Positions 1 to 5,448 of a stretch of DNA of 8,775 nucleotides are shown here, piece after piece. The first letter of the stretch is position 1. Every line of letters starts with the position of its first letter. The notes under the pieces are model-generated. The model worked only from the letters and a program-made list of their open reading frames with translations. It was not told the DNA's origin and made no database searches. The position numbers and the translations under genes are program-made. The DNA comes from Acidobacteriota bacterium. GTDB taxonomy: Bacteria; Acidobacteriota; UBA6911; RPQK01. The stretch covers positions 1 through 8,775 of the forward strand of contig RPQK01000286.1 of assembly GCA_003819755.1 (NCBI GenBank). Direction: 5' to 3'.

Positions 1-738
1 CTGAGTCTGTTCGCAGCCTGGTTCATCCGACGTCCCGCCACACCCGAAAAGACCTATGGCTATTTCCGGGTAGAGATCCTTGCCGCTCTGCTCAATGGCG
101 TTTCCCTTGTTGTCATTGCGCTACTCGTGTTCTACGAATCCTATCAGCGCTTTCTTTCCCCGGAAGCGATCAAAACGAGGGAGATGATAGTGATCGGGGT
201 GGCCGGCCTCGCCGCCAACGTCGTTTCGGCGTCGGTACTCCACGGGAGCCACCAGCACAGTCTCAACATCCGAGGGGCCTTCCTCCACGTCCTGGGAGAC
301 ATTCTCGGATCGATCGCGGTTATTTTTGCAGGGATCGCAATCGGAGTCTGGGGCTTTTTCTGGGCGGATCCGACGGCGAGCGCCCTGGTCAGCGTCTTGA
401 TTCTGGTGAGTGCCTGGAAGCTCGTGCGAGACTCGGTCATGATTCTTCTTGAGGGGACTCCTGCTCACGTCAACGTGAGTGTCATGACCCGGGAGTTATC
501 AGCCGTCCCCGGAGTTCATTCCGTTCATGACCTCCACGTCTGGACTCTCACCTCAGGCGTCCACGTGATGACGTGTCACGCCGTCGTTGCGCCGGGGGAA
601 AGCGTGAACGACGTTCTCGAGGAGCTCAACAAGGTCTCTCGAGAACGCTACAAGGTCGCTCATACCACCATCCAGATCGAGGATCCGAACATCTGCCAGG
701 GCACAAACCACATGTGCCGGAGAGTAGCCGAGCGCTGA
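1..738 (+). CDS. Cation diffusion facilitator (CDF) metal efflux transporter, 5'-truncated by the window edge
   Basis: This is the C-terminal 245 residues of a CDF-family proton/divalent-cation antiporter of the inner membrane, CzcD/ZitB-like. The reading frame is open from base 1, so the annotatable GTG at 127 is not the true start; TM1 and most of TM2 lie outside. Visible parts are the end of TM2 (LSLFAAWFI), a polar loop with YGYFRVEILAALLNG leading into TM3, a short His-containing loop (HGSHQH, about residues 81-86), TM5 with the family metal site HxxxD (HVLGD, H96 and D100 counted from base 1), TM6, and the cytoplasmic C-terminal domain from about residue 160 with HDLHVWTLTSG and a closing IQIEDP strand. 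HxxxD in TM5 is the pattern of zinc-type CDFs; the partner motif in TM2 is off-window, so specificity is inferred. The stop codon (736-738) lies inside the first unit of the heptad repeat. The gene converges on the downstream esterase. Confidence 0.93.
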   Translation: MSLFAAWFIRRPATPEKTYGYFRVEILAALLNGVSLVVIALLVFYESYQRFLSPEAIKTREMIVIGVAGLAANVVSASVLHGSHQHSLNIRGAFLHVLGDILGSIAVIFAGIAIGVWGFFWADPTASALVSVLILVSAWKLVRDSVMILLEGTPAHVNVSVMTRELSAVPGVHSVHDLHVWTLTSGVHVMTCHAVVAPGESVNDVLEELNKVSRERYKVAHTTIQIEDPNICQGTNHMCRRVAER

Positions 739-988
739 CCGCTGCCCGCTGCCCGCTGACGACTGCGGTTGGGCGACTCTGTCAGCGGGCAGCCGTCAGA
801 AGGTGTGAAAAAATCAAGCGTGTCGACGGGCTTTTATCGTGGCCGGACTCTCCAGAGTCCGGCGCGTGGATGATGGCTGGTTGCACGATGTACGTGCCGG
901 ACTCTGGAGAGTCCGGCCACGATAAAAGCCCGTCGACACGCTTGATTTTTTCACACCTTCTCAGCGGTCAGTGGTCAGTGGTCAGCCG
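735..988. repeat. Heptad-repeat hairpin, copy 1, interrupted by a 162-bp insertion
   Basis: The left arm is four 7-bp units in phase at 735-762 (ctgaccg, ctgcccg, ctgcccg, ctgacga). After a loop of about 19 nt the right arm runs in inverse orientation: tcagcgg (782-788), gcagccg (789-795), then tca (796-798), where the 162-bp element intervenes. It resumes at 961 with tcagcgg, tcagtgg, tcagtgg and tcagccg up to 988. Bases 749-760 and 781-792 form a perfect 12-bp stem. A second copy with the same layout lies at 5376-5440. The repeat supplies the stop codons of both flanking convergent genes. Its function is unknown; it could act as a bidirectional terminator, although there is no T-tract. Confidence 0.85.
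799..960. mobile_element. 162-bp MITE-like perfect inverted-repeat element with TCA flanks
   Basis: Bases 799-863 and 896-960 are perfect reverse complements (65 of 65), separated by a 32-nt loop. The ends read GAAGGTGTGAAAA and its complement. The inner end of each arm carries its own palindrome, CCGGACTCT-cc-AGAGTCCGG at 843-862 and the same with a gg centre at 897-916, so alternative cruciforms are possible. The element is flanked directly by TCA on both sides (796-798 and 961-963). Deleting it plus one TCA restores an unbroken heptad array, which supports insertion with a 3-bp target duplication. It has no coding capacity, so it would have to be moved in trans. The alternative is a static hairpin that happens to sit in the repeat. 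Confidence 0.75.
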
Positions 989-1675
989 TCTTTTCCCCAG
1001 CATCCACGTCATCAGTTCCGGCTCGGCGTAAGCCGGATCCCAGGAATTATGGCCGACTCCCGTGTACTCGGTGTACCGCACGTCTCCGCCAACAGCTTTC
1101 AGAGCTTCAACGGCCTGTCGGGACTCGGTCACCGGGACGATTTCATCGGCTCCCCCGTGGAACACCCAGACGGGAGTCTTGCCGATCCGTCGCATGGTTT
1201 CCCGGATGATGCCTCTCGAGCCGGTTCCGTAGGGACGGTAGATACCACCGCAGATGGGTGCGAGCGCCGCGAAGCGCCCGGGCTGCCGGGCGGCCAGGTC
1301 CCAAGTCCCGTAGCCGCCCATGGAGATCCCGGTCAGGTAAAGGCGTTCCTCGTCCCCGTTCATCTGCGAAATTACGTCTGTCATCGCCTGGAGAGCGTGC
1401 TCCTGCATGGGCGGCGAATTCCAGCTCGCATTCCTCTGGCACTGCGGCAGGACGACAAGACACGGGAATCGACCCGTTGCTTTTTGAATCGCCGGTCCGA
1501 TTCCCACCGTGGTTTGAACGACCCCGTCGTCTCCGCGTTCACCTGCCCCGTGTAGAAAGAGAACCACCGGCCATTTTTGCTCAGCACTCCAGGCCGCCGG
1601 GATAAAAACCTGATACCGACGGGAGACGGAGCCCGCCGTCGCACCTCTCGCGACAAAACCCGTAGTCATGCTCAT
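968..1675 (-). CDS. Alpha/beta-hydrolase esterase (putative carboxylesterase / prolyl-oligopeptidase-like)
   Basis: This 235-residue serine hydrolase has the oxyanion-hole segment LHGAGERG (residues 41-48), nucleophile elbow GISMGG with Ser118, probable acid Asp177 in FHGGADEIVPV, and catalytic His209 in GVGHNSW. TGISMGGYGTWDLA is characteristic of esterases annotated as dienelactone-hydrolase-like, PHB-depolymerase-like or S9-peptidase-like; the substrate cannot be named. There is no signal peptide or membrane segment, so a cytoplasmic enzyme is likely, unless an exported N-terminus has been lost. The start at 1675 is chosen by homology-like spacing to the first strand (YQVFIPAAW); the upstream GAAGAAAA is only a weak ribosome binding site and an ATG two codons further in is possible. 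The last five residues (LTTDH) and the stop are encoded by heptad repeats at 968-988, so the natural C-terminus may have been altered. It is divergent from kdsB and convergent with the CDF gene. Confidence 0.88.
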   Translation of the reverse strand: MSMTTGFVARGATAGSVSRRYQVFIPAAWSAEQKWPVVLFLHGAGERGDDGVVQTTVGIGPAIQKATGRFPCLVVLPQCQRNASWNSPPMQEHALQAMTDVISQMNGDEERLYLTGISMGGYGTWDLAARQPGRFAALAPICGGIYRPYGTGSRGIIRETMRRIGKTPVWVFHGGADEIVPVTESRQAVEALKAVGGDVRYTEYTGVGHNSWDPAYAEPELMTWMLGKRRLTTDH

Positions 1676-1734
1676 TTTTCTTCTAGTTTATGCCCCTGCA
1701 GATCGGAACAGAGCCGCATCCGCAGCGTTTTCTA

Positions 1735-1786
1735 GGGTCAGTTTGTTGCGGGAGTCCTGTTACAGGACTCCGCGACAAACTGACCC
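1735..1786. repeat. 52-bp intergenic hairpin repeat
   Basis: A near-perfect inverted repeat starts with gggtcagtttgt and ends with acaaactgaccc. The centre is a palindrome, GGAGTCCTG-tta-CAGGACTCC (about 1751-1771). The only imperfections are one T/C mismatch and one single-base bulge between the outer and inner stems. It lies between the divergent esterase and kdsB genes, upstream of the predicted kdsB promoter, so it is not a terminator for either gene. No obvious target duplication flanks it (cta on the left, act on the right). It is probably a dispersed palindromic repeat. Confidence 0.8.
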
Positions 1787-1793
1787 ACTGGCC

Positions 1794-1825
1794 GCGAAGA
1801 GCTGATTCTGCGAAGAGCTGATTCT
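1794..1825. repeat. Exact 16-bp tandem duplication upstream of kdsB
   Basis: The 16-mer gcgaagagctgattct occurs at 1794-1809 and again, directly abutting, at 1810-1825. The last base of the second copy is the first base of the proposed -35 hexamer of kdsB. It is either a slippage duplication or a pair of tandem regulator sites. The shorter word agctgattcttg recurs at 2577-2588 near the end of kdsB. Confidence 0.85.
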
Positions 1826-1851
1826 TGCCAAAATGAAGGCGCTGGTATAAC
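1825..1851 (+). promoter_or_regulatory. Putative kdsB promoter (sigma70-like), giving a near-leaderless mRNA
   Basis: TTGCCA (1825-1830) and TATAAC (1846-1851) are separated by 15 bp, two short of the optimum. With a normal 6-8 base discriminator, transcription would start at about 1858-1859, at the ATG itself. This agrees with the absence of any Shine-Dalgarno sequence before kdsB. It is inferred from motif match only. Confidence 0.5.
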
Positions 1852-1858
1852 CTACGTC

Positions 1859-2626
1859 ATGCGCTTTGTTGGGGTGGTACCGGCGCGTTTTGCGTCCACC
1901 AGGCTGCCGGGGAAGCCCCTCCTCCGAATCGCGGGCAAACCGCTTATCCAGTGGGTCTACGAAAGCGCCTCCCAAGCCAGTTGTCTAGAGCGAGTACTGG
2001 TTGCAACCGACGATGAACGCATATACCGCACCGTGTTCGAGTTTGGCGGTGAGGCGGTAATGACGGCTGCGGACCATCAGTCCGGCACCGACCGGGTCGC
2101 CGAGGTGGCGGCCGGGCTCCAGGCGGATGTTTTCGTCAACGTCCAGGGTGACGAACCGCTGATTGCGGCAACCACTATTGATTTGGTCTGCCGGCCGTTT
2201 CTATCAAACCCTGCACTCCAGGTCGCTACTGCGAAGATCCCGCTGCGTGATCCCGAGGAGGCGGCGAAGCCACAGGTGGTCAAGGTGGTAACGGATGCTG
2301 CGGGCAAAGCTATGTATTTCTCGAGGTCGTTGATTCCTTTCCCACGGCGCGAACCGGCCCACTGGTACAAGCACATTGGAATCTACGCTTACCGGAGGGA
2401 ATTCCTGCTCTCTCTCGGTAACCTCAAGCAATCTGTGCTTGAGACGACCGAGTGCCTGGAGCAACTGCGTTTCCTCGAGAACGGGGTTTCCATCGGAGTG
2501 GTGGAAGTGAGTGAGGAAAGTATCGGAATTGACACCCCTGAGGATGTCGACCGTGTCAGACCCCTTTTAGAGAATAAGCTGATTCTTGACCGCAGCAAGA
2601 CCAGCAATCACCAACGAGGGGGGTAG
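1859..2626 (+). CDS. kdsB: 3-deoxy-manno-octulosonate cytidylyltransferase (CMP-Kdo synthetase)
   Basis: KdsB activates Kdo with CTP to CMP-Kdo and pyrophosphate, the last soluble step before Kdo is transferred to lipid A. The protein has 255 residues, a normal length for the family. The N-terminal nucleotide-binding signature VVPARFASTRLPGKPL covers residues 6-21, SGTDRVAEV lies near residue 75-83, the metal-binding NVQGDEP has Asp98, KHIGIYAYRREFL is at about 163-175, and GIDTPEDVDRV carries Asp225, the second conserved acidic site. The ATG at 1859 is chosen because the core motif begins at residue 6; there is no Shine-Dalgarno sequence and a -10 box ends eight bases upstream, so a leaderless transcript is plausible. 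It is the first gene of the Kdo block, and its stop is 7 bases before the pyrG ATG, which indicates cotranscription with the CTP-producing enzyme. Confidence 0.96.
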   Translation: MRFVGVVPARFASTRLPGKPLLRIAGKPLIQWVYESASQASCLERVLVATDDERIYRTVFEFGGEAVMTAADHQSGTDRVAEVAAGLQADVFVNVQGDEPLIAATTIDLVCRPFLSNPALQVATAKIPLRDPEEAAKPQVVKVVTDAAGKAMYFSRSLIPFPRREPAHWYKHIGIYAYRREFLLSLGNLKQSVLETTECLEQLRFLENGVSIGVVEVSEESIGIDTPEDVDRVRPLLENKLILDRSKTSNHQRGG

Positions 2627-2631
2627 AGGAG
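2616..2631 (+). promoter_or_regulatory. Ribosome binding site deciding the pyrG start
   Basis: The purine-rich run from GAGGGG (2616-2621) to AGGAG (2627-2631) overlaps the kdsB stop and precedes the ATG at 2634. It favours 2634 over the in-frame TTG at 2586, which lies within kdsB. GAGGGG gives a workable spacing of about 12 bases; AGGAG is only 2 bases from the ATG. Confidence 0.6.
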
Positions 2632-2633
2632 TC

Positions 2634-4304
2634 ATGCCGACAAAGTTTATTTTCGTGACCGGCGGAGTAGTCAGCTCTTTGGGAAAGGGGCTGGCATCGG
2701 CTTCCATCGGGTGCCTGCTCGAGGCCCGTGGATTCAAAGTCTCGGTCCTGAAGCTCGATCCGTACATTAATGTTGACCCGGGGACCATGAGTCCGTTTCA
2801 GCACGGGGAGGTTTTCGTCACCGACGACGGCGCCGAGACTGACCTCGACCTGGGGCATTACGAACGCTTTACCAACGTCAAACTGACGCAACACAACAAC
2901 TCGACGACGGGCCGGATCTACCAGTCGGTCATTGAGAAAGAGCGTCACGGTGACTATCTCGGAAAAACCGTCCAGGTCATCCCGCACATCACCAACGAAA
3001 TCAAGTCCACGATCAAAAAGCTGACGAACGGATACGATGTAACCATCGTGGAAATCGGCGGGACGATCGGCGACATCGAGAGTCTGCCGTTCGTTGAAGC
3101 CATCCGGCAGATGCGCAATGAAGTGGGGAAGGAAAACTCGGTATTTGTGCATCTTACGCTCGTCCCGTTCATCGGTACGGCCAAAGAGTTGAAGACCAAG
3201 CCGACCCAGCATTCTGTCAAGGAGTTGCTCGAAATCGGAGTTCAGCCGGATATCCTGTTGTGTCGAACCGACCGGTACCTCCCGAAAGATATCAAGGATA
3301 AGATCTCGCTCTTCTGTAACGTCCCGCCCGAAGCGGTCATTACGGCCAAGGACGTAGAGAACATCTACGAAGTGCCTCTGGTGCTGCGCAAAGAGGGCCT
3401 GGACACCATTCTCGGGAAGCTCTTGCAGTTGCCTGAGACTCCGTGCGACATGAGCAAGTGGGAGCAGTTGGTTGAAGTGATCCAGAACCCGGTCGACCAC
3501 GTGACGGTTGGCATCGTCGGCAAGTATGTGGAGTATCAGGATTCATACAAAAGCTTGAACGAGGCACTCTTCCACGGAGGATTGCCGCATCACTCGCGGG
3601 TGACTCTGAAGTGGGTCGAATCGGAGGGCCTCCTCGAGGACTGCGACAGCAAGCTCGGAAATGTGGACTGCATACTGGTGCCGGGCGGGTTTGGACCGAG
3701 GGGCATCGAAGGCATGGTCCGGGCGATTCAATACGCCAGGGTTAACAAGGTGCCTTTCTTTGGAATCTGCCTCGGAATGCAGTGCGCCGTAATCGAATTC
3801 GCCCGGAACGTCTGTTCTCTGAACGCCAACAGTTCCGAATTCGATCCCGCCTGCCCGCACCGGGTGATTTACAAGCTGCGCGAACTGCTCGGCGTCGAGG
3901 AGATGGGTGGAACCATGCGCCTGGGTGCGTATCCCTGCGTGCTGGAAGAGAATTCGCTGGCGTACCGGATTTACCAGCAGCGGGAGATATCCGAAAGGCA
4001 CCGGCACCGTTACGAATTCAATCGTGAGTACGAGGAGTTGCTGACCAGCTATGGGCTAAAGATGTCCGGCAATTCTCCTGATCGGAATTTCGCTGAAATC
4101 GTCGAGATAACCGAGCATCCCTGGTTCCTGGGGTGCCAGTTTCATCCCGAATTCAAGTCCAAACCGTTGAAACCACATCCCCTGTTCGTCAGCTTCATCG
4201 GCGCAGCGCTGGAACACAAACGGCAGCGTCGGGCGGTCGGCGAGATGGACCGGGTCCGCGTGACCAGCCGAGTGGTCTCGGGCGGCCGGCTGGTGGAAGG
4301 GTGA
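2634..4304 (+). CDS. pyrG: CTP synthase (glutamine-hydrolysing)
   Basis: PyrG converts UTP, ATP and glutamine to CTP in the cytoplasm. From the ATG at 2634 it has 556 residues, about 10 more than the usual 535-550. The N-terminal amidoligase domain (about 1-270) shows FVTGGVVSSLGKG with Lys18, KLDPYINVDPG, the TDDGAETDLDLGHYERF stretch and EIGGTIGDIES with Glu140. The class I glutamine amidotransferase domain (about 290-535) shows VPGGFGPRG, the nucleophile Cys379 in GICLGMQ, and the His504/Glu506 pair in FHPEF. Cys379 and Glu140 fall at the same numbers as I recall for the E. coli enzyme. The extra length is a basic C-terminal tail (KRQRR... to VEG) of no known role. Placement directly after kdsB makes sense because CMP-Kdo synthesis consumes CTP; this pairing is known in several Gram-negative groups. 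It is followed by a 213-bp gap holding a hairpin repeat. Confidence 0.98.
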   Translation: MPTKFIFVTGGVVSSLGKGLASASIGCLLEARGFKVSVLKLDPYINVDPGTMSPFQHGEVFVTDDGAETDLDLGHYERFTNVKLTQHNNSTTGRIYQSVIEKERHGDYLGKTVQVIPHITNEIKSTIKKLTNGYDVTIVEIGGTIGDIESLPFVEAIRQMRNEVGKENSVFVHLTLVPFIGTAKELKTKPTQHSVKELLEIGVQPDILLCRTDRYLPKDIKDKISLFCNVPPEAVITAKDVENIYEVPLVLRKEGLDTILGKLLQLPETPCDMSKWEQLVEVIQNPVDHVTVGIVGKYVEYQDSYKSLNEALFHGGLPHHSRVTLKWVESEGLLEDCDSKLGNVDCILVPGGFGPRGIEGMVRAIQYARVNKVPFFGICLGMQCAVIEFARNVCSLNANSSEFDPACPHRVIYKLRELLGVEEMGGTMRLGAYPCVLEENSLAYRIYQQREISERHRHRYEFNREYEELLTSYGLKMSGNSPDRNFAEIVEITEHPWFLGCQFHPEFKSKPLKPHPLFVSFIGAALEHKRQRRAVGEMDRVRVTSRVVSGGRLVEG

Positions 4305-4329
4305 CGGGTGAGTAAGTCGCGCCGATCTT

Positions 4330-4456
4330 GAATAGTGCGCCAGCCTGTTTGTAGTTCCGCCTTCAGGCGGCCTTTTGGGTCGTCGATCGGCATGAGTTGA
4401 ACGGCTTTGAACGGCCCGCCTGAAGGCGGAACTACGAACAGGCTGACGCACCATTC
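4330..4456. repeat. 127-bp hairpin repeat between pyrG and kdsA
   Basis: Bases 4330-4370 and 4416-4456 are reverse complements over 41 bp with 3 mismatches, around a 45-nt loop. The inner end of each arm is a palindrome, CCGCCT-tc-AGGCGG on the left and CCGCCT-ga-AGGCGG on the right. This is the same arrangement as the 799-960 element but with unrelated sequence. The rest of the 4305-4517 gap holds nothing I recognise; no Shine-Dalgarno sequence or convincing promoter precedes kdsA. It could reduce or terminate read-through from pyrG, or just be a tolerated dispersed repeat. No clear target duplication was found. Confidence 0.82.
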
Positions 4457-4517
4457 ATCACTGGCGTCGCTGTCGGGACCGCTTGGGGCTCTGGCAGAAC
4501 AAATCCAGTAACCACTC

Positions 4518-5342
4518 ATGAACCAAGTCCGCATCGGTGATCGACTCGTGGGGGGCGATGCCCCGTTCTTTCTAATCGCCGGTCCCTGCGTCATTGAAAG
4601 CGAGCAGCACTGCCTCGATCTGGCTGGATCACTGAAGGAATTGACCGCCCGGCTGGGCCTGCTCTTCGTCTTTAAGGCCTCCTTTGACAAAGCCAATCGG
4701 AGCTCGGTCCATTCCTATCGCGGGCCGGGCCTCGAGAAGGGTCTCGAGGTTCTGCGGACAGTGCGCACCACCCTGGGTGTTCCGGTGCTTTCGGATGTCC
4801 ACGAGGTCTGGCAAGTTGGGCTTGCTTCTCAGGTGCTCGATATCATACAAATACCCGCCTTTCTTTGCCGGCAGACCGACCTGGTTTTGGCCGCCGCTTC
4901 GAGCGGCCGGGTGGTCAACATCAAGAAAGGGCAGTTTCTCGCTCCCTGGGATGTCAAGAACATAATCGAGAAGGTCCAGCAAGTCGAAGGCGCTCAGTTG
5001 CTAATGACCGAGCGAGGCGTCGCCTTCGGCTACAATAACCTGGTCGTCGACTTCAAGGCGCTGCCCATTATGAGGCGACTCGGTTGGCCCGTTGTTTTTG
5101 ATGCGACGCACAGTGTCCAGCTTCCCGGAGGCGCGGGACAAGTGAGTGGAGGCCAATCCGATTTGATACCGTACCTCGCTCGAGCCGCCGCGGCTGTCGG
5201 TGTCGACGGCCTCTTCCTGGAGGTTCACGAGAGACCGGCCGACGCGTTGTCGGATGGCCCCAATTCCTTGGCCCTGGCAAAGCTCGAACCCATGCTGCGA
5301 ACCCTCTGTGAAATCGACAAGCTCGTGAAGAGGCCTGTATAG
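4518..5342 (+). CDS. kdsA: 3-deoxy-8-phosphooctulonate synthase (Kdo-8-P synthase), metal-dependent class
   Basis: KdsA condenses phosphoenolpyruvate with D-arabinose 5-phosphate to give Kdo-8-phosphate. The 274-residue TIM-barrel enzyme shows IAGPCVIES (residues 20-28), FKASFDKANRSS, SYRGPG, IPAFLCRQTDL, KKGQFLAPWD, GYNNLVVDF and DATHSVQLPG. Cys24, His198, Glu235 and Asp246 align at a constant +13 with the metal ligands Cys11, His185, Glu222 and Asp233 of the Aquifex aeolicus enzyme (recalled numbers). The GPC motif in place of GMN marks the metal-dependent class rather than the metal-free E. coli type. The ATG at 4518 fits the family N-terminus but has no Shine-Dalgarno sequence. The gene is separated from pyrG by a hairpin repeat and from kdsD by a heptad repeat, so it could be transcribed separately from either neighbour. 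Confidence 0.97.
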   Translation: MNQVRIGDRLVGGDAPFFLIAGPCVIESEQHCLDLAGSLKELTARLGLLFVFKASFDKANRSSVHSYRGPGLEKGLEVLRTVRTTLGVPVLSDVHEVWQVGLASQVLDIIQIPAFLCRQTDLVLAAASSGRVVNIKKGQFLAPWDVKNIIEKVQQVEGAQLLMTERGVAFGYNNLVVDFKALPIMRRLGWPVVFDATHSVQLPGGAGQVSGGQSDLIPYLARAAAAVGVDGLFLEVHERPADALSDGPNSLALAKLEPMLRTLCEIDKLVKRPV

Positions 5343-5375
5343 TTCGTCTTTGTTCGGAATCTGATTCAATACTCA

Positions 5376-5440
5376 CTGCCTGCTGCCCCCTGACCGCCGC
5401 CACTATTTCGCGTCAGCGGTCAGCGGTCACTGGTCAGCCT
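5376..5440. repeat. Heptad-repeat hairpin, copy 2 (uninterrupted)
   Basis: The left arm is three in-phase 7-mers (ctgcctg, ctgcccc, ctgaccg; 5376-5396). A 16-nt loop follows, then four in-phase inverse 7-mers (tcagcgg, tcagcgg, tcactgg, tcagcct; 5413-5440). The arms pair imperfectly (about 16 of 23 positions). Consensus, phase and orientation match copy 1 at 735-988, so the two are one repeat family. It fills most of the 106-bp kdsA-kdsD gap and ends eight bases before the kdsD ATG, occupying the place where a Shine-Dalgarno sequence would be expected. Confidence 0.82.
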
Positions 5441-5448
5441 TTTAACTT

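Noticed and set aside
735..988. CRISPR-like array, because short units recur regularly
   Set aside because: Units are 7 bp without spacers and the arms are inverse to each other, so this is not CRISPR.
573..1031. A 152-codon plus-strand frame crossing the repeat nest
   Set aside because: It runs out of frame through the CDF gene and then through both hairpins; the translation is repeat-derived.
971..1555. A 194-codon plus-strand frame
   Set aside because: It is antisense to the esterase, whose catalytic triad is intact.
1816..2588. The 12-mer agctgattcttg at both 1816-1827 and 2577-2588 as a long-range repeat
   Set aside because: The match is only 12 bp, the second copy is within coding sequence, and flanks do not match; chance is a sufficient explanation.
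2586..2633. Upstream TTG start for pyrG giving 16 more residues
   Set aside because: The extension lies within kdsB, has no matching family residues, and the ATG at 2634 is preceded by a purine-rich ribosome binding site and starts the conserved N-terminus.
2556..3500. A 314-codon open frame on the minus strand
   Set aside because: It is antisense to kdsB/pyrG, both unequivocal by motif, and shows no protein family features.
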